Assembly (NCBI GenBank): GCA_963922205.1
Contig: CAWUHX010000101.1
Coordinates: 515,001-579,000, forward strand
DNA length: 64,000 nucleotides
Direction of reading: 5' to 3'
DNA from: Romanomermis culicivorax
Taxonomy: Eukaryota > Nematoda > Enoplea > Mermithida > Mermithidae
Part shown: in pieces, positions 32,701 through 43,100 of the stretch
Numbering within the stretch: position 1 is the stretch's first letter
Layout: each line of letters opens with the position of its first letter
The notes under the pieces: model-generated
What the model saw: only the letters and a program-made list of their open reading frames with translations
Database searches by the model: none
What the model was told of the DNA's origin: nothing
Made by a program: the position numbers and the translations under genes

Positions 32701-32782
32701 GGGTACGAAAATGTTCTGAAAATAAATCGTTTATCTGTTCTCTAATGATTTCTCCTAAATGATCTTTCGTTTGGTGGGTCAT
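29705..32782 (-). CDS. Gag polyprotein of retroelement B, split by a nested hAT insertion
   Basis: The frame 32782-31505 encodes 425 aa with no stop, starting 237 bp inside the 5' LTR. Residues about 60-240 match a Ty3/gypsy capsid (FTGG...FGEWNKRLEQFMALQG, YEQYKVALQAFF, ETVTEFLFDLEHLA). The C-part carries four CCHC zinc knuckles: CFQCGQIGHVARNC, CEICFRNNHSTRDC, CIHCSQTGHRSDNC and CFRCKQRGHTSRYC. That is more than the usual one or two. The insertion at 29977-31507 plus its 8-bp duplication is 1539 bp, a multiple of three. Reading resumes in the same frame at 29968 (TTLGTIMPNTH) and ends at TAA 29705-29707 after a Pro-rich tail. The pre-insertion protein was therefore about 505 aa. Confidence 0.9.
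29977..31507. mobile_element. Non-autonomous hAT-like element with TIR TAGGGATCGGCCGAGGG
   Basis: The 1531-bp element has perfect inverted ends (TAGGGATCGGCCGAGGG) and a perfect 8-bp duplication, CTGAGGGC, at 29969-29976 and 31508-31515. Both ends carry arrays of CCTCGGCC/GGCCGAGG that can fold on themselves. It interrupts gag and is itself interrupted by the element at 30304-31335, leaving about 500 bp of its own sequence. Confidence 0.93.
30304..31335. mobile_element. Nested hAT-like element, CACTGTTTTTTTTCCAC family
   Basis: The 1032-bp element has inverted ends CACTGTTTTTTTTCCAC and a perfect 8-bp duplication, CTTTGATG, at 30296-30303 and 31336-31343. It lies inside the GGCCGAGG element. 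GCGC hairpins lie at about 30662 and 31157. Ends are rich in TTCCACA/TGTGGAA. Relatives are at 50773, 51077-52746 and 62774-63940. Confidence 0.93.
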
Positions 32783-33001
32783 TCTTGGTTTACGCTGGGA
32801 TTTCTACTTAAATGCTTCAAATTTTGCTTCACGCTGTATTCCTTTAAATGTATCGCTTAATGTTTCATTGGAGGGGATTTCCAGTTTAATTTCTACGAAT
32901 ACTGTCTTACTGTAGGTAATGATTACTACTGTATTGTCTAATGCTTCTAAATGCCCGGATAAGAGTACACCTAATTGGGGCAGGGAGTTCCAGTGGTTAA
33001 C

Positions 33002-33014
33002 GGTACGGTCACCA
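33002..33014 (-). other. Probable primer-binding site of retroelement B
   Basis: Five bases inside the 5' LTR the - strand reads TGGTGACCGTACC. It starts with the TGG expected to pair with a tRNA CCA end and resembles the TGGCGACCGTGAC type of site seen in animal gypsy elements. The priming tRNA is not identified. Confidence 0.5.
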
Positions 33015-33019
33015 AAATA

Positions 33020-33905
33020 TGTAACGACCAGATTTGTGTGAGGTACTTTACTTTCAACCAACGGTCGATACGGCGGGAACGGAATAACGGGACGGGGCGC
33101 GGCGAGACGATAATACGAAAATACACGGATGATTGACGGTCGCTTGAACATCGAATATTAAAAATGGATGGCGCGTTTGCTTGCAAATAAAATATACGAT
33201 ACGGTTTAATTGCTTTCGAAGACGGTTGCTTGCAAATAAAAATGAACGGCCGCGGATCAAAATTCACAAAATAATAACTAACTAAATCACGCTTTGCTTC
33301 TTCTTTTATACGACGTTTTTGGCCACTCCCTGGGCACCGCGGGAGGTCGAGCTTCTGTTCATCTTCTTCCGCCAATCGTTGCTTCCTGCTATGCTTTTTA
33401 TGCTTTCTTAGTTACGCCTTTCTAATGCTTTCCTGGTACAGTATGCTTTTCGTGCGTCCCTTGCTTTCTACGGTGGGTTTGGCCACACCTCTGTGCTTCT
33501 GTGCATGCTTCCTGTATCAGTTTCTCTGTGTACACATGTTTTGTGGGGCCGCCGCTACCGTTACACTTGAGACTACTGTCTGGCGGGGCTTCTATGTATT
33601 TTACTGTGTGCAGGTATTGTTTACGATTTTTATGGGGGATTACGGTAGCCGTGGAATGTGTAGTTTAGTGTAGGTTCTAGGGGACCAGCTGCCGTTTGTG
33701 CAAATTAATTGGGGCATCTTAATTGGGCTACTGGGGTGTGAACAGATCAAAATAAAGTACTTCACGTAATTTTGTAGGAATGTTTGGGTGTGAATCCCAG
33801 ACACCCTTGAGAGGATAAAATGCGAAAATAAAATAATATCTAATAAATGTCTATCACATACAGTATGCTACATATTTACAGTACTGCTTTAGCAGGTACG
33901 TTACA
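33020..33905 (-). repeat. 5' LTR of retroelement B
   Basis: Direct partner of 22131-23016: the same 886-bp length, the same TGTAACG...CGTTACA ends and about 96% identity by eye. On the - strand it precedes the primer site and gag. Confidence 0.92.
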
Positions 33906-34740
33906 CGTGTTGTATTACTGTAGCCATGTTTGTTTACAACAAAACGGCAGATTTGCGGCTTTTGTTGATTGATTCCAGCATTTTTATTTATTAAAAATTG
34001 ACTTTCTAAAAAATTAATTAATTTTAATGTCAAACTTTATTAATTTAAAAAAATTTACAATTAAAATATTTAAAATTTAAAATTAAAGTTTAGAATTAGA
34101 AAATTTTCACATTTTGAATTGAAAACTTTTTGAATTAGAAAATTTAAAATCGAAAAATTTAAAATTAAAAATTTAAATTAAGAAATTTAAAATTAAAAAC
34201 TTAAAATTTAAAATTTAAAATTAAAAAATTTAAGATTTTAAAATTAAAAAATTTGAAATTGTCACAATGCGCACTCGCTGCCATCGTGCGTTTTCCTCTG
34301 AACCCGTAGACTTGATGTTTCACACACAAGTCACAGTCCCAAACCTGCATATCACTGCTGCACTTGCTCAGGCGATGCAGGGCTATGCAGTTGGTAGTAG
34401 CTCACTGCTACTACCGGCATTACAAAATTAAAAAATTTAAAGTTTAAAAATTTAAAACTAAAAAATTTTCAAATTTCAAATAAACAAATTAAAAAAAAAA
34501 TAAAATTCAAAACTAAAAATTATAAAATTTCAAATAAACTAATTTTAAAAAAATATTTAAAACTAAAAATTTTAAATTAAAAAATTTTACAATTTAAAAT
34601 TCCGTAAACAAAATAATGTAAACGCATGTAAACATGTGCAACGTGAACGAAAACAAAAAACAATGTAGAAGATCAATATAATGTATAAAATCTACTGTCT
34701 GGTCAACTTACGCATCCCAATATCTAATCTTAGAAATATT
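33906..34740. other. AT-rich low-complexity DNA
   Basis: Long runs built from AAATTTAAAATTAAAAA units (34000-34260 and 34420-34620). A non-AT island at 34262-34425 contains CACTCGCTGCCATCGTGCG and TAGTAGCTCACTGCTACTACC (a small hairpin). No gene. Confidence 0.5.
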
Positions 34741-34747
34741 TGTGATT

Positions 34748-35230
34748 TAGTCGTCCTGATCCTTAAATTTAGGGACGTTAAAGACGACTTTACCTGGTCC
34801 TATCCTTTCCTGATCCTTATCGGGTCAGGAACTCAGGATTACGTATTACTATACATCGGCCTTTACTCCTTTGTCGATTTACCCCTTCTGTCTTTAATCG
34901 GGTCTCTCCCTCCAGGGACTTACCATTATGACTAAGGTTCCAGCTCTCCACAAGGCCCTTTCTAGGACTAGGATTGCTGATGTCTCTTTCATCATCCACG
35001 GGCAGTCACTCCACGTGATAGGCCCTGTGATGTGAGGTAATAAGTACTGTTTCCTACCTACAGCACCGCCAGTGCCTGTGACTCCCGTGGCACCCTCTCG
35101 CCCCACTCTTAAGGCTTTGTTACTTCCCTACTTTATCCCGCCTAACGTTACACTACATCTCCTGCCGATTCTTAGCTCTTTTCCGACTTACGGACCAGGA
35201 CAGCTAACGGTCCTCTTTATCTCCTCAATC
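34748..35230. repeat. Repeat related to the TAGTCGTCCTGATCC element
   Basis: It opens with TAGTCGTCCTGATCCTTAAA, as at 21728, and contains further CCTTTCCTGATCCTTATCGGG. The right end is unclear, and short frames here are not gene-like. Possibly a longer relative of 21728-21919. Confidence 0.35.
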
Positions 35231-35254
35231 GATTTCAAATGACACACTTTCGAC

Positions 35255-35330
35255 TGGTATTCGCTTTTTTGAGGAATCGCTCTTTTGGGCACTTGCCCTT
35301 TTGAGCTTCACTCATTTGAAAAAAACTGAC
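35255..35330. repeat. Short piece of the CGCTCTTTTGAGAAT minisatellite
   Basis: GCTTTTTTGAGGAATCGCTCTTTTGGGCACTTGCCCTTTTGAG matches the array at 7330-8410 in unit and orientation. It lies just past the TTC9 stop. Confidence 0.6.
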
Positions 35331-35407
35331 TATGGCTTTTACTTAAAAAACGATAACACTTACAATTACAGTTACTCACAACTACTGTACCCGAATATAA
35401 TAGTAAT

Positions 35408-36407
35408 TTAATTTGTTTGATCTTTATCCCCAGTCGTATGCTCTAAACTCGGAGGATTATTGAACGCTTTGATCATCCTTTCTTTCAACAAACTTTCATT
35501 TCTGGATAAATTTTCGCGACAATCGTTCAAGTATCGGCGAATTTTTTCATCTTGGAGAAAAATATTACGAAATGCTTGTAAAACGACAAAAAGTACGTAA
35601 CTGCCCCTCAAAGCTGTTTACGCCAGGTTTTTAATGTGGTATAGGATTTTAAATTTTCAGTGCTATGGTTTAGCAGAAAATGGTAAAAAATCGAAATTGA
35701 ATTAAGATTAAATTAATTAAATTAAGAGTGTAAAATTGACGCTTGGAAAAAAAAACAAAAGTCTTCTCACCTTTTCCACAAAACCGTTTGTCGACCGAAT
35801 TCAAAATGTCCGACGCTTCGTGGTAATTGGAAGCCAAAAATAATGCTACACCTTTGCGATATAGAGCTTTTAAATTGTTGGGTTCAGAGCATAGAACGAA
35901 ATCGCAATATTTGGCTGCTCGCGCGTAAACGGCTGGGTCGCGATCCGGTTGAGAAATGAGGCAAGCTATATAAAAAAATTTGAAAAAAATTTTTGTCATG
36001 ATTTATTTTAGGAAACAACTAAACTGGAATTTTTTAAAACAGAAATTACCATTTTTTATACAAAAAAATGACTTTTTTCTATAAATTTCAAAATTTAGTA
36101 AATACCTGCTAAATTCAATTTACAAATTTTCGTCAATTCATTGCATTTCGTTTGAATGGGCGACAATGACGATTCATTTTCCGGTTCTAAAAATCCCGAC
36201 AAACCTGGTTTTGTTAAAACGGGAATTTTGAGCAAAGCGTTATGATAAAATCGGATGGCGTCCTAGAACTGAAATTAATTGACTAATTAGTTAATTGCCG
36301 AAAACTATAATTACCTTGTAATTTTTTTGAGCGAACAATTCGTTACCTTTGGATTTTAAATCTTCGGCTTCTTGTAAATGGGTTAAATAGCCGTCGTTTG
36401 AAGCCAT
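35408..36407 (-). CDS. TTC9C: TTC9/TTC9C-family tetratricopeptide protein
   Basis: Four exons (36315-36407, 36106-36262, 35771-35965, 35408-35574) join in phase to 612 nt, 203 aa plus TAA. All introns are GT..AG. The N-part (LQEAEDLKSKGNELFAQKNYK, then DAIRFYHNALL) is a TPR helix pair. A loop ends in NELTKICKLNLAACL. The next TPR pair reads YCDFVLCSEPNNLKALYRKGVALFLASNYHEAS, and the conserved tail KIRRYLNDCRENLSRNESLLKERM is typical of TTC9A/B/C. Length and architecture fit TTC9C. The role is presumed chaperone-type (Hsp90/FKBP-like TPR) protein binding; function is little known. The start codon at 36407 gives the family's usual N-terminus. A possible 5' UTR exon ends at the donor near 36870. 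It lies downstream of the ANKRD13 gene on the same strand. Confidence 0.9.
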
Positions 36408-36419
36408 TTGAAATTGCTG

Positions 36420-37184
36420 AAAAATAAAGAAAAGCGAAAAAGATGTAGCGAAATGAAAGACAATAATAAAGAAGGCAAAACTAAAAAGAAAAAAACAAAA
36501 ACTTGGAACAACGTAAGCAAATCAAAAATTCTGGAAATGGAAAAAGTAAGAACAATAAAAAAGCAGGAGCGAAAAATTAGCGTGAAAAACGAAGGCAACA
36601 GAAAAATGAAAAATCGTTGAAAATTAAGAACAGTAAAAAATTCAAATATCCGAGAAAAAATGAAAAAAAACGTTGATTGAGAAACGAAAAAATAGTAAAA
36701 AACGTAGGGAAATAAAGAAAGAATGGAGAAAAATGAAGAACGAAAAATGGGAAAATGAAAAAACAATGAGAAAATATAGGAAACGTAAAAAATTGAGAAT
36801 AAACAAAAATTGATATGCTATCATGATTTGGGTACAAATCTCGAGCTGATCAAAAAAGTTTTGACATACTTTCGAATGGCCATTTTGCGGACTGTCTGAA
36901 AAATATATAAGAAAAACAAATTAACATTAGATAGTAGACTAAATAAATTAATTATTTTCGAAATTTTTATTCAATAAAGGTTCAAGGCCGCATCATTAGT
37001 TAGCGAGATCTAGGAGTGGAAAAAGCCCACACACGACCAATATCTATTGCTTAAAATATGAGTAGGTAAAATACACAAAAACGAGTACAGTATGCTATTC
37101 GTCGTCGATCGGATGGCAACGTTCTTGGGTGACCTTTCTACAAAATACCGATCGGAATGTGTAGTGTACGATTCGGTACTAATT
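36420..37184. other. Intergenic / 5' flank of TTC9
   Basis: 36420-36830 is A/G-rich (GAAAAAYGAAAAA repeats). The long - frames there are Phe/Ser-rich translations of this low-complexity DNA. A candidate 5' UTR exon with acceptor and donor sits at about 36871-36895. No other gene is seen. Confidence 0.4.
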
Positions 37185-40100
37185 TTAGAAATTAAAACGG
37201 GTTTTTTCTTCCCTGTAAGAATTGGGGGCTTCGAATAAAGCGTCCGGTAAGTTTTGGCGAAATTCCAATTTTTGGAAAGTTATTTTAGCGCTAACTGAGG
37301 CCAAAAGCGGTATGTCTAAAAAAGAAGAAAAAGTTTACATACATATTATTCGTTTATAACGAAAACATTGTCAACTTCGAAAATAGACAAATGGTTTTAC
37401 CGAAAAGTTAGAAAACATAAAAGCGATTCTCATAAAAATCGAAGGTTTTCAACAATAAACCTTTCGGAAAACGAGATTAAACACCCGAAGATTCAACCGA
37501 AATGATAAAATCGAGTGAAAGAAACTTTTCAAACATTTTTTCTGTCATTTAAAAAAGTAGTAATTTTTATCTAAAAAACCATGGAAATACGACGGCGAGC
37601 CCAAAACATTGAATTATTTAACCTTTTTCTAATCATAAATTCTTCGAAATAACATAACATTTTTGACAGCTTCTCCCACAATCACATTAACATTTTAGCT
37701 AATTTTTTTGTTTGAAAATTGAGATTTTCTTCTTGCCACGAAATTGAACTTTTTGATTTTTTTTGTTGAAAAATCAAAATTGACCTCCAGAAAAATAGCG
37801 TTTCTGACCATTTTTTTGGTTCAAAACCCACCACTTTCTACAAAAAATTGACATTTATGACATTTTTTTTGAAAAATTAGTATTATTGAATGCCAGAAAA
37901 ATTATTTTTCAGACCACCAACTTCAAAAACAAGTGTTTTCCGTTAAAAATTAACATTTCTGATCCTTTTTCGTTCAAAAACGATCACTTTCATCTCAAAA
38001 AGCTAACATTTTTTATTCAAAAATGAAGTTTTCGAGCGTTTTTTTGCTGAAAAATAACCACTTTCTACCCCTCGGGTTTTTCTTTGGACATTTTGGCAGA
38101 AAAATGAATTCATTACCTTTTTTGTTAAGAAACGAACATTTTCTAGTCAAAAATTCACATTTTTGACATTTTTTTTATTAAAAATGACCGTTTTCTACCG
38201 AAGGTAAAGGTTTCCGACTGTTTTTTTGCAACAAAATAATTATGTAACCGAAATTTTCGACGTTTCCTTAATTACCGTTTTCTACCTTTGAATTTTTTTC
38301 GCTCAAAAATATCCCTATTCTAGGATTAAATAAGACTTTCGACCCTTTTTTCAAAACAAATAATTTCCTAATAAAGATATTTGTCACAATTTTCTCGCAA
38401 AAGTTGACATTACTCACCGTTTTTTGTTCAATAGTCACGGGCTTTTAAACCAGAAATTGACATTTTTTTGTTCAAAAAATTTTCACCTGAAAATTAACAT
38501 TTTCGACATTTTCTGTGCAAAATTCCCTATTTGCTACTAAAAAATTGACATTTTTCAGCGTTTTTCTTCAAGAATCATTATTTTCTAGCGGAAAAATGAC
38601 ATTTTTGACCTTTTAGATTAGAATTTAACCATGCATAATTAAAAAACTAACCTAAACGCACGGGAAAACCTGGAGGCATTTTTAAACTACAAAACATTCG
38701 TAATTTGTTAATATGCTTGAACGGAGCCACAACATCGAGAATATCCAGTAAACTAAAAACCAAATTGGTCGACAATATTGCCGAAAAAACAAAAAAAAAA
38801 CAAATCAACTCACGCGTCTACGGTAAGCGGAAATTCTGTGCTCTAAAAGAAAATTATTCTAAAAACATGATAATCAGACATGCACGGCAAGAATTTATTC
38901 AGGGGAAGGGTCCTTGAACTTTTCATGGAGTAGGGATGGGGGTGGGTGAGCAAAAAAATTGGAAAAAAGCTGCAGAGGCATGTTTATCATACAAAATATG
39001 CATAAAAATCATCAAAAAAACTGCCTTCGAAAAAGTTCAGGGGGTGCGATGATTTTTTCGGGTCAGGGCAGTCTACCCCATAGGGGGAGGTATGAGGGGG
39101 GTATTACCTCTGCCAAAGTCCTAAAAATTGATCACAAGTTACTTAACATTGAGACAAAATGATGTGTTCAGTGGACATTTAGCTGCACTACCCCCACAAA
39201 TTTTCAACTTTACCTCTACCTGAAAAATCTGACCTTGGGGACCTCTGGGCCAGGGGGTGCTGAGGAATTAGGAGGGTTTAGCTCCTACACCATATGTACG
39301 TGTATGATGATAATGCATTACAAAAAATTTACCATAGCCACTGTAGCTTGGAAACGTTTGGAACTATTTTTCAATACAACGGGCCGCCCGAGACAAGGCG
39401 GGTGGCCGGGCGGCGCCGAAATGTATTCGTTCCACGTCGTTCGGCAAGGCGGAGGTGGCGGCAATGATTTACGTTTTACAACATCTTTGAGTTGCTGTAA
39501 ATTTTTCAAATGTTTAAAATTCGGCAAAACTGTATAATCGGGGACCTGTACTTTCTACGCTTTTAAATTTGTCGGATAATTGGTCCGTACGCCCACGGCA
39601 ACCTTTCTGTGGTTCTCGGCAGATTCTTGACTCGATTCTAACCCTGACGCTAACTGGACTAACTGAGACAGTGTCTAGGGGGAAACTGCGAAAATGGGCA
39701 AACAAAATGCCAAAACGCTGAATGCAATACAAAACACAAATCAGATGCATAAAAATACAAAGTTTCCCTTTTTTATGGACGGTAAGGTAGGACGATAGAA
39801 ATACCGCGCATAAAAATGCATATAAAGAAGACAGAATCAAAAAACGTCATCAAAACGGATGCAAAATTGGCCGACCAAAAAAGAATGACTAGCCAATACA
39901 AAACATGTCAAATAATAATTTCATGTGATTTATGCAAATTTTTACACCAAAGTATGAATTTTGATCAAAAAAGCCAAAGGTCAGAGGAATTGACCCTCTG
40001 ACAAATTAGATAGATGCTTTGATATCGCTGTATTGTCCAACATGTGACACCAGATTTGAGCGAAATTCTCCGTCATTTAGCATTTAAACATATGCTAGTG

Positions 40101-43100
40101 GATTGACACCACAATTTTGGGCGATTTTCCCCCCGCGGCTTTGATGCCACCGCACTGACGTGCACACTGTGCCCGATATGCATCAAAGCAAGGAAAACTG
40201 TTGCTTTGGATGTCGTCACATTGTAATGGAGCCAGATTTCCGCGCAATTTCGGGCTATTTTGCATTTTTGCATCTAGGCTGCTGTACCGTCCAGCACGAG
40301 GTACTGAATTTTCATGCAATCTTGAAAGATTTTACATCTAAGCAAGCTACACTGCTTTGATGATAGAGGCTGCTACATGTTTCAGCATATGGCATGAGAT
40401 TTGCACGCAATTTCGGATAACTTTGTGTCTAAGCAAGCTGCCTAGCCTAAGCGCTTTGGCGAATCGATCTGTTGAGTAATATGCAACCAGATTTTCACAC
40501 ACATCCGGGTATTTTGCATCATGTCCCTCTGAGCGAGCTTGGCTGCTGTTTTAATATCGCTGCATTGTCAGGCACAATGTACTGGATTCGCACGCAATTT
40601 CGGGTGACTTTGCGCCTAAGTGAGGTATGATACTGCTTTCATTTCGCAGCACCGTATTTTGGGTGATTTTGCATCAAAGCAAGGTGTGCTGCTGCTTTGA
40701 TGTAGTCGCTTCGTTCAGCATGCAGCACCGAATTTCCACGCAATTTTGCGTGATTCTGAATGCGGTGTGATAACACGCTGCTCTCAACGTTGATGCACTA
40801 TCCAACGTATGATACCAGATTTCCATAGAATTTCGAATGATTCTACATCAAACCTGCGCAGGTTGGTCTCTTGACGTTTCTGAACAATGTTTAGCACAAG
40901 GTACCAGATTCGCATGCAATTTTGGGTGATTCAACTCCTAAGTTGTGTAGACAGTTGCTTCGATGTCACTGCAACAGCATAGGGCACCAGATTAGCACAC
41001 AATTTTGCATCATGATATTATTGAGTTGAATAAATATGTCATCAACGAACGAAAGTCATTCGTATCAAAACGGAGAGTACATAGCTGAAAAATAACACTT
41101 TTGATCCGAAACTTAACTCCTAAATAACTTGTTGAGAGACATTCTTTTTCTGGCAACAGCGAAGTGATAACTAGAGCTTGCAAAATTTGGTGATGCACTA
41201 AATTTTTTATGCTTCTACAAAACTCAGTATGTTGAGAAACGTCGAAAAAATACATTTTCAAAACTCCATTATAAAGTTTTTTTGCACCGCATTGCACCAA
41301 ATCATCCTATCAAGCACTAAATTGCAATAAGTATGGGTTTTTGCTAAAATTTTCACCAAATCGAGTTAAAACCCGTCTTGTGTCGACTTCTTTTTACATA
41401 TTTACTCTAAAATATTTCTGGTGGTTCAACCTACTAATTTTTACTGAATTTGCGACATGTTTTCATCAGCAGCTAAGCTTCGTACTTCGAGGAAACAGCA
41501 TGTGTCAGATCGCATAGTCACAGATAGAAAATTATTGAAATGTGGCTTATGCGAATTGGTTATTGAAATTGGCGACAAACATTAAAAAGGGCCAATCGAT
41601 TCCCATGTTAAATGAATCCGTCATATTGAATTGTTGAAAAGCTATAGTGAAGAGAAACAGATTTTTATTAGCCAGGCATTAAAAAATTTGCACGAAACTC
41701 CAAAAGCCAATAAGGAATTTGAATTGCACTTGACCACTGATTTTTCTCATCGCTCAAAAAAATCCCAAAATTTGCTTAAAACTTTATACCCTCTTTGGCA
41801 TCAGTTGATGTGAAACATTCATTTCTGATGTATAAAACATACATGTAATTGGGGGGAAGTGCTATAGGAAACCCCCTACCCGGCCCCCTCTTCAAGATTT
41901 TCCAATCCTACAGCTAGCCATATGGTGGTCATAGCGACCCCCATACTTCTGATGGAGAAATACTGAAAAATAGCGACCCCCATACTTCTGACAGAGAAAT
42001 ACACCAAATTTTCACTCAATAGGCCGAATTTGAGCACCGAATTGACAATTTTTTGCACAAAAGATTGCAAGCTCTAGTGATAACTTTCAACAATAGGTAT
42101 CGATTAGAAAAAAATGCCATCCATCACAGAAACAATTCAAATCATACACGTAATTGGGGGGGTGACGTGCTATGGGAACCGCCCAGAAATTGTCGACCAT
42201 ATGGCTAGCGATTGGGCGACCACCCCCCCGGATTTTCCAATCCTATGGCTAGCCATATGGCAGCCGTAGGGACCCCCATACTTTTGGTCGGAAGAAAACT
42301 GAAAAATGTCAATTCTTTGATGAAAAATGTCAATTTTCGAACAAAAACTGGTCAAAAATGTGAATTTTCTGGGCGCTTCGCGCCATGAATACAGTTTTTC
42401 GGTCTCCTTAGAAAAAAATTGCTATTTTTTTGACTATTTTTCCGACTTTTTTGAGCAAAAAATCGATTTTTTTCCTTGAGAGACCTCTCCCCCAAAATTT
42501 TGAGAACTACTGACCCCTGCCCGAAAAAAGTCGTCCGACCTCCCCCCAAACCTCGGGTTTCCGTTACCTGTATGATTCAAATCAGATTCCAATGTCTGGA
42601 CTTTTAGGAGAGGACAATATATTTCTCTTCCACTGCTCACATCATCCACGAAGGTGTGAAAATTCAGTACTATGCACCATACATGTAACGGAGCCCCGAG
42701 GTCTGGGGGGGGGGAGGGTCGGACGACCTTTTTTGGGCCGGGGGCCAGTAATTTCCAAAATTTTAGGCGGAGGGGTCTCTCAAGGAAAAAAATCGTTTTT
42801 TCAGGAAAAAAGTTCGAGTAATAGTACCAAAAATTGTAATTTTTTTCTGAAAAGACCGAAAAACTGTATTCATGGCGCGAAGCGCCCAGAAAATTCACAT
42901 TTTTGACCAGTTTTTGTTCGAAAATTGACGTTTTTCATCAAAAAATTAACATTTTTCTGTATTTTTCCGACCAAAATTATGGGGGTTCTTACGGCTACCA
43001 TATGGTCGACGATTTCTGGGGGGTCCCGTAGCACTTCCCTATGTATGCTATGCACTGACATCAAAGCAAAAACCGACTTACTCCTACTTTTCCTCCGCAC

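Larger units (their letters stand above)
22131..33905 (-). mobile_element. Ty3/gypsy LTR retroelement B with gag-env-pol order
   Basis: The 11.8-kb element includes three inserted DNA elements. Two direct 886-bp LTRs (22131-23016 and 33020-33905) both run TGTAACG...CGTTACA. On the - strand the order is 5' LTR, gag (32782), envelope-like frame (about 29700-27738), pol (27748-23048), purine tract, 3' LTR. I count about 37 differences between the LTRs by eye (about 4%), so insertion was not very recent. No convincing short target duplication flanks it (GCGCA versus CGTGT). Coding parts carry a few stops and frameshifts. Autonomy is unlikely, but all the usual domains are present. Confidence 0.9.

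Noticed and set aside
32971..33375. 134-codon - strand frame in the 5' LTR, with a matching frame at 22121-22486 in the 3' LTR, as a possible accessory gene
   Set aside because: Both LTR copies stay open, but the two share recent ancestry, differences between them are not biased to silent sites by eye, and no motif is recognisable. Left as LTR sequence.
22126..33910. A short target duplication around retroelement B
   Set aside because: GCGCA and CGTGT do not match beyond chance.
36383..36837. Phe/Ser-rich - frames as membrane-protein genes
   Set aside because: They are translations of GAAAAATGAAAAA low-complexity DNA in three overlapping frames, with no splice or homology support.
37500..38635. 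CRISPR-like array
   Set aside because: Units are diverged, there are no constant repeats with unique spacers, and the genome is eukaryotic.
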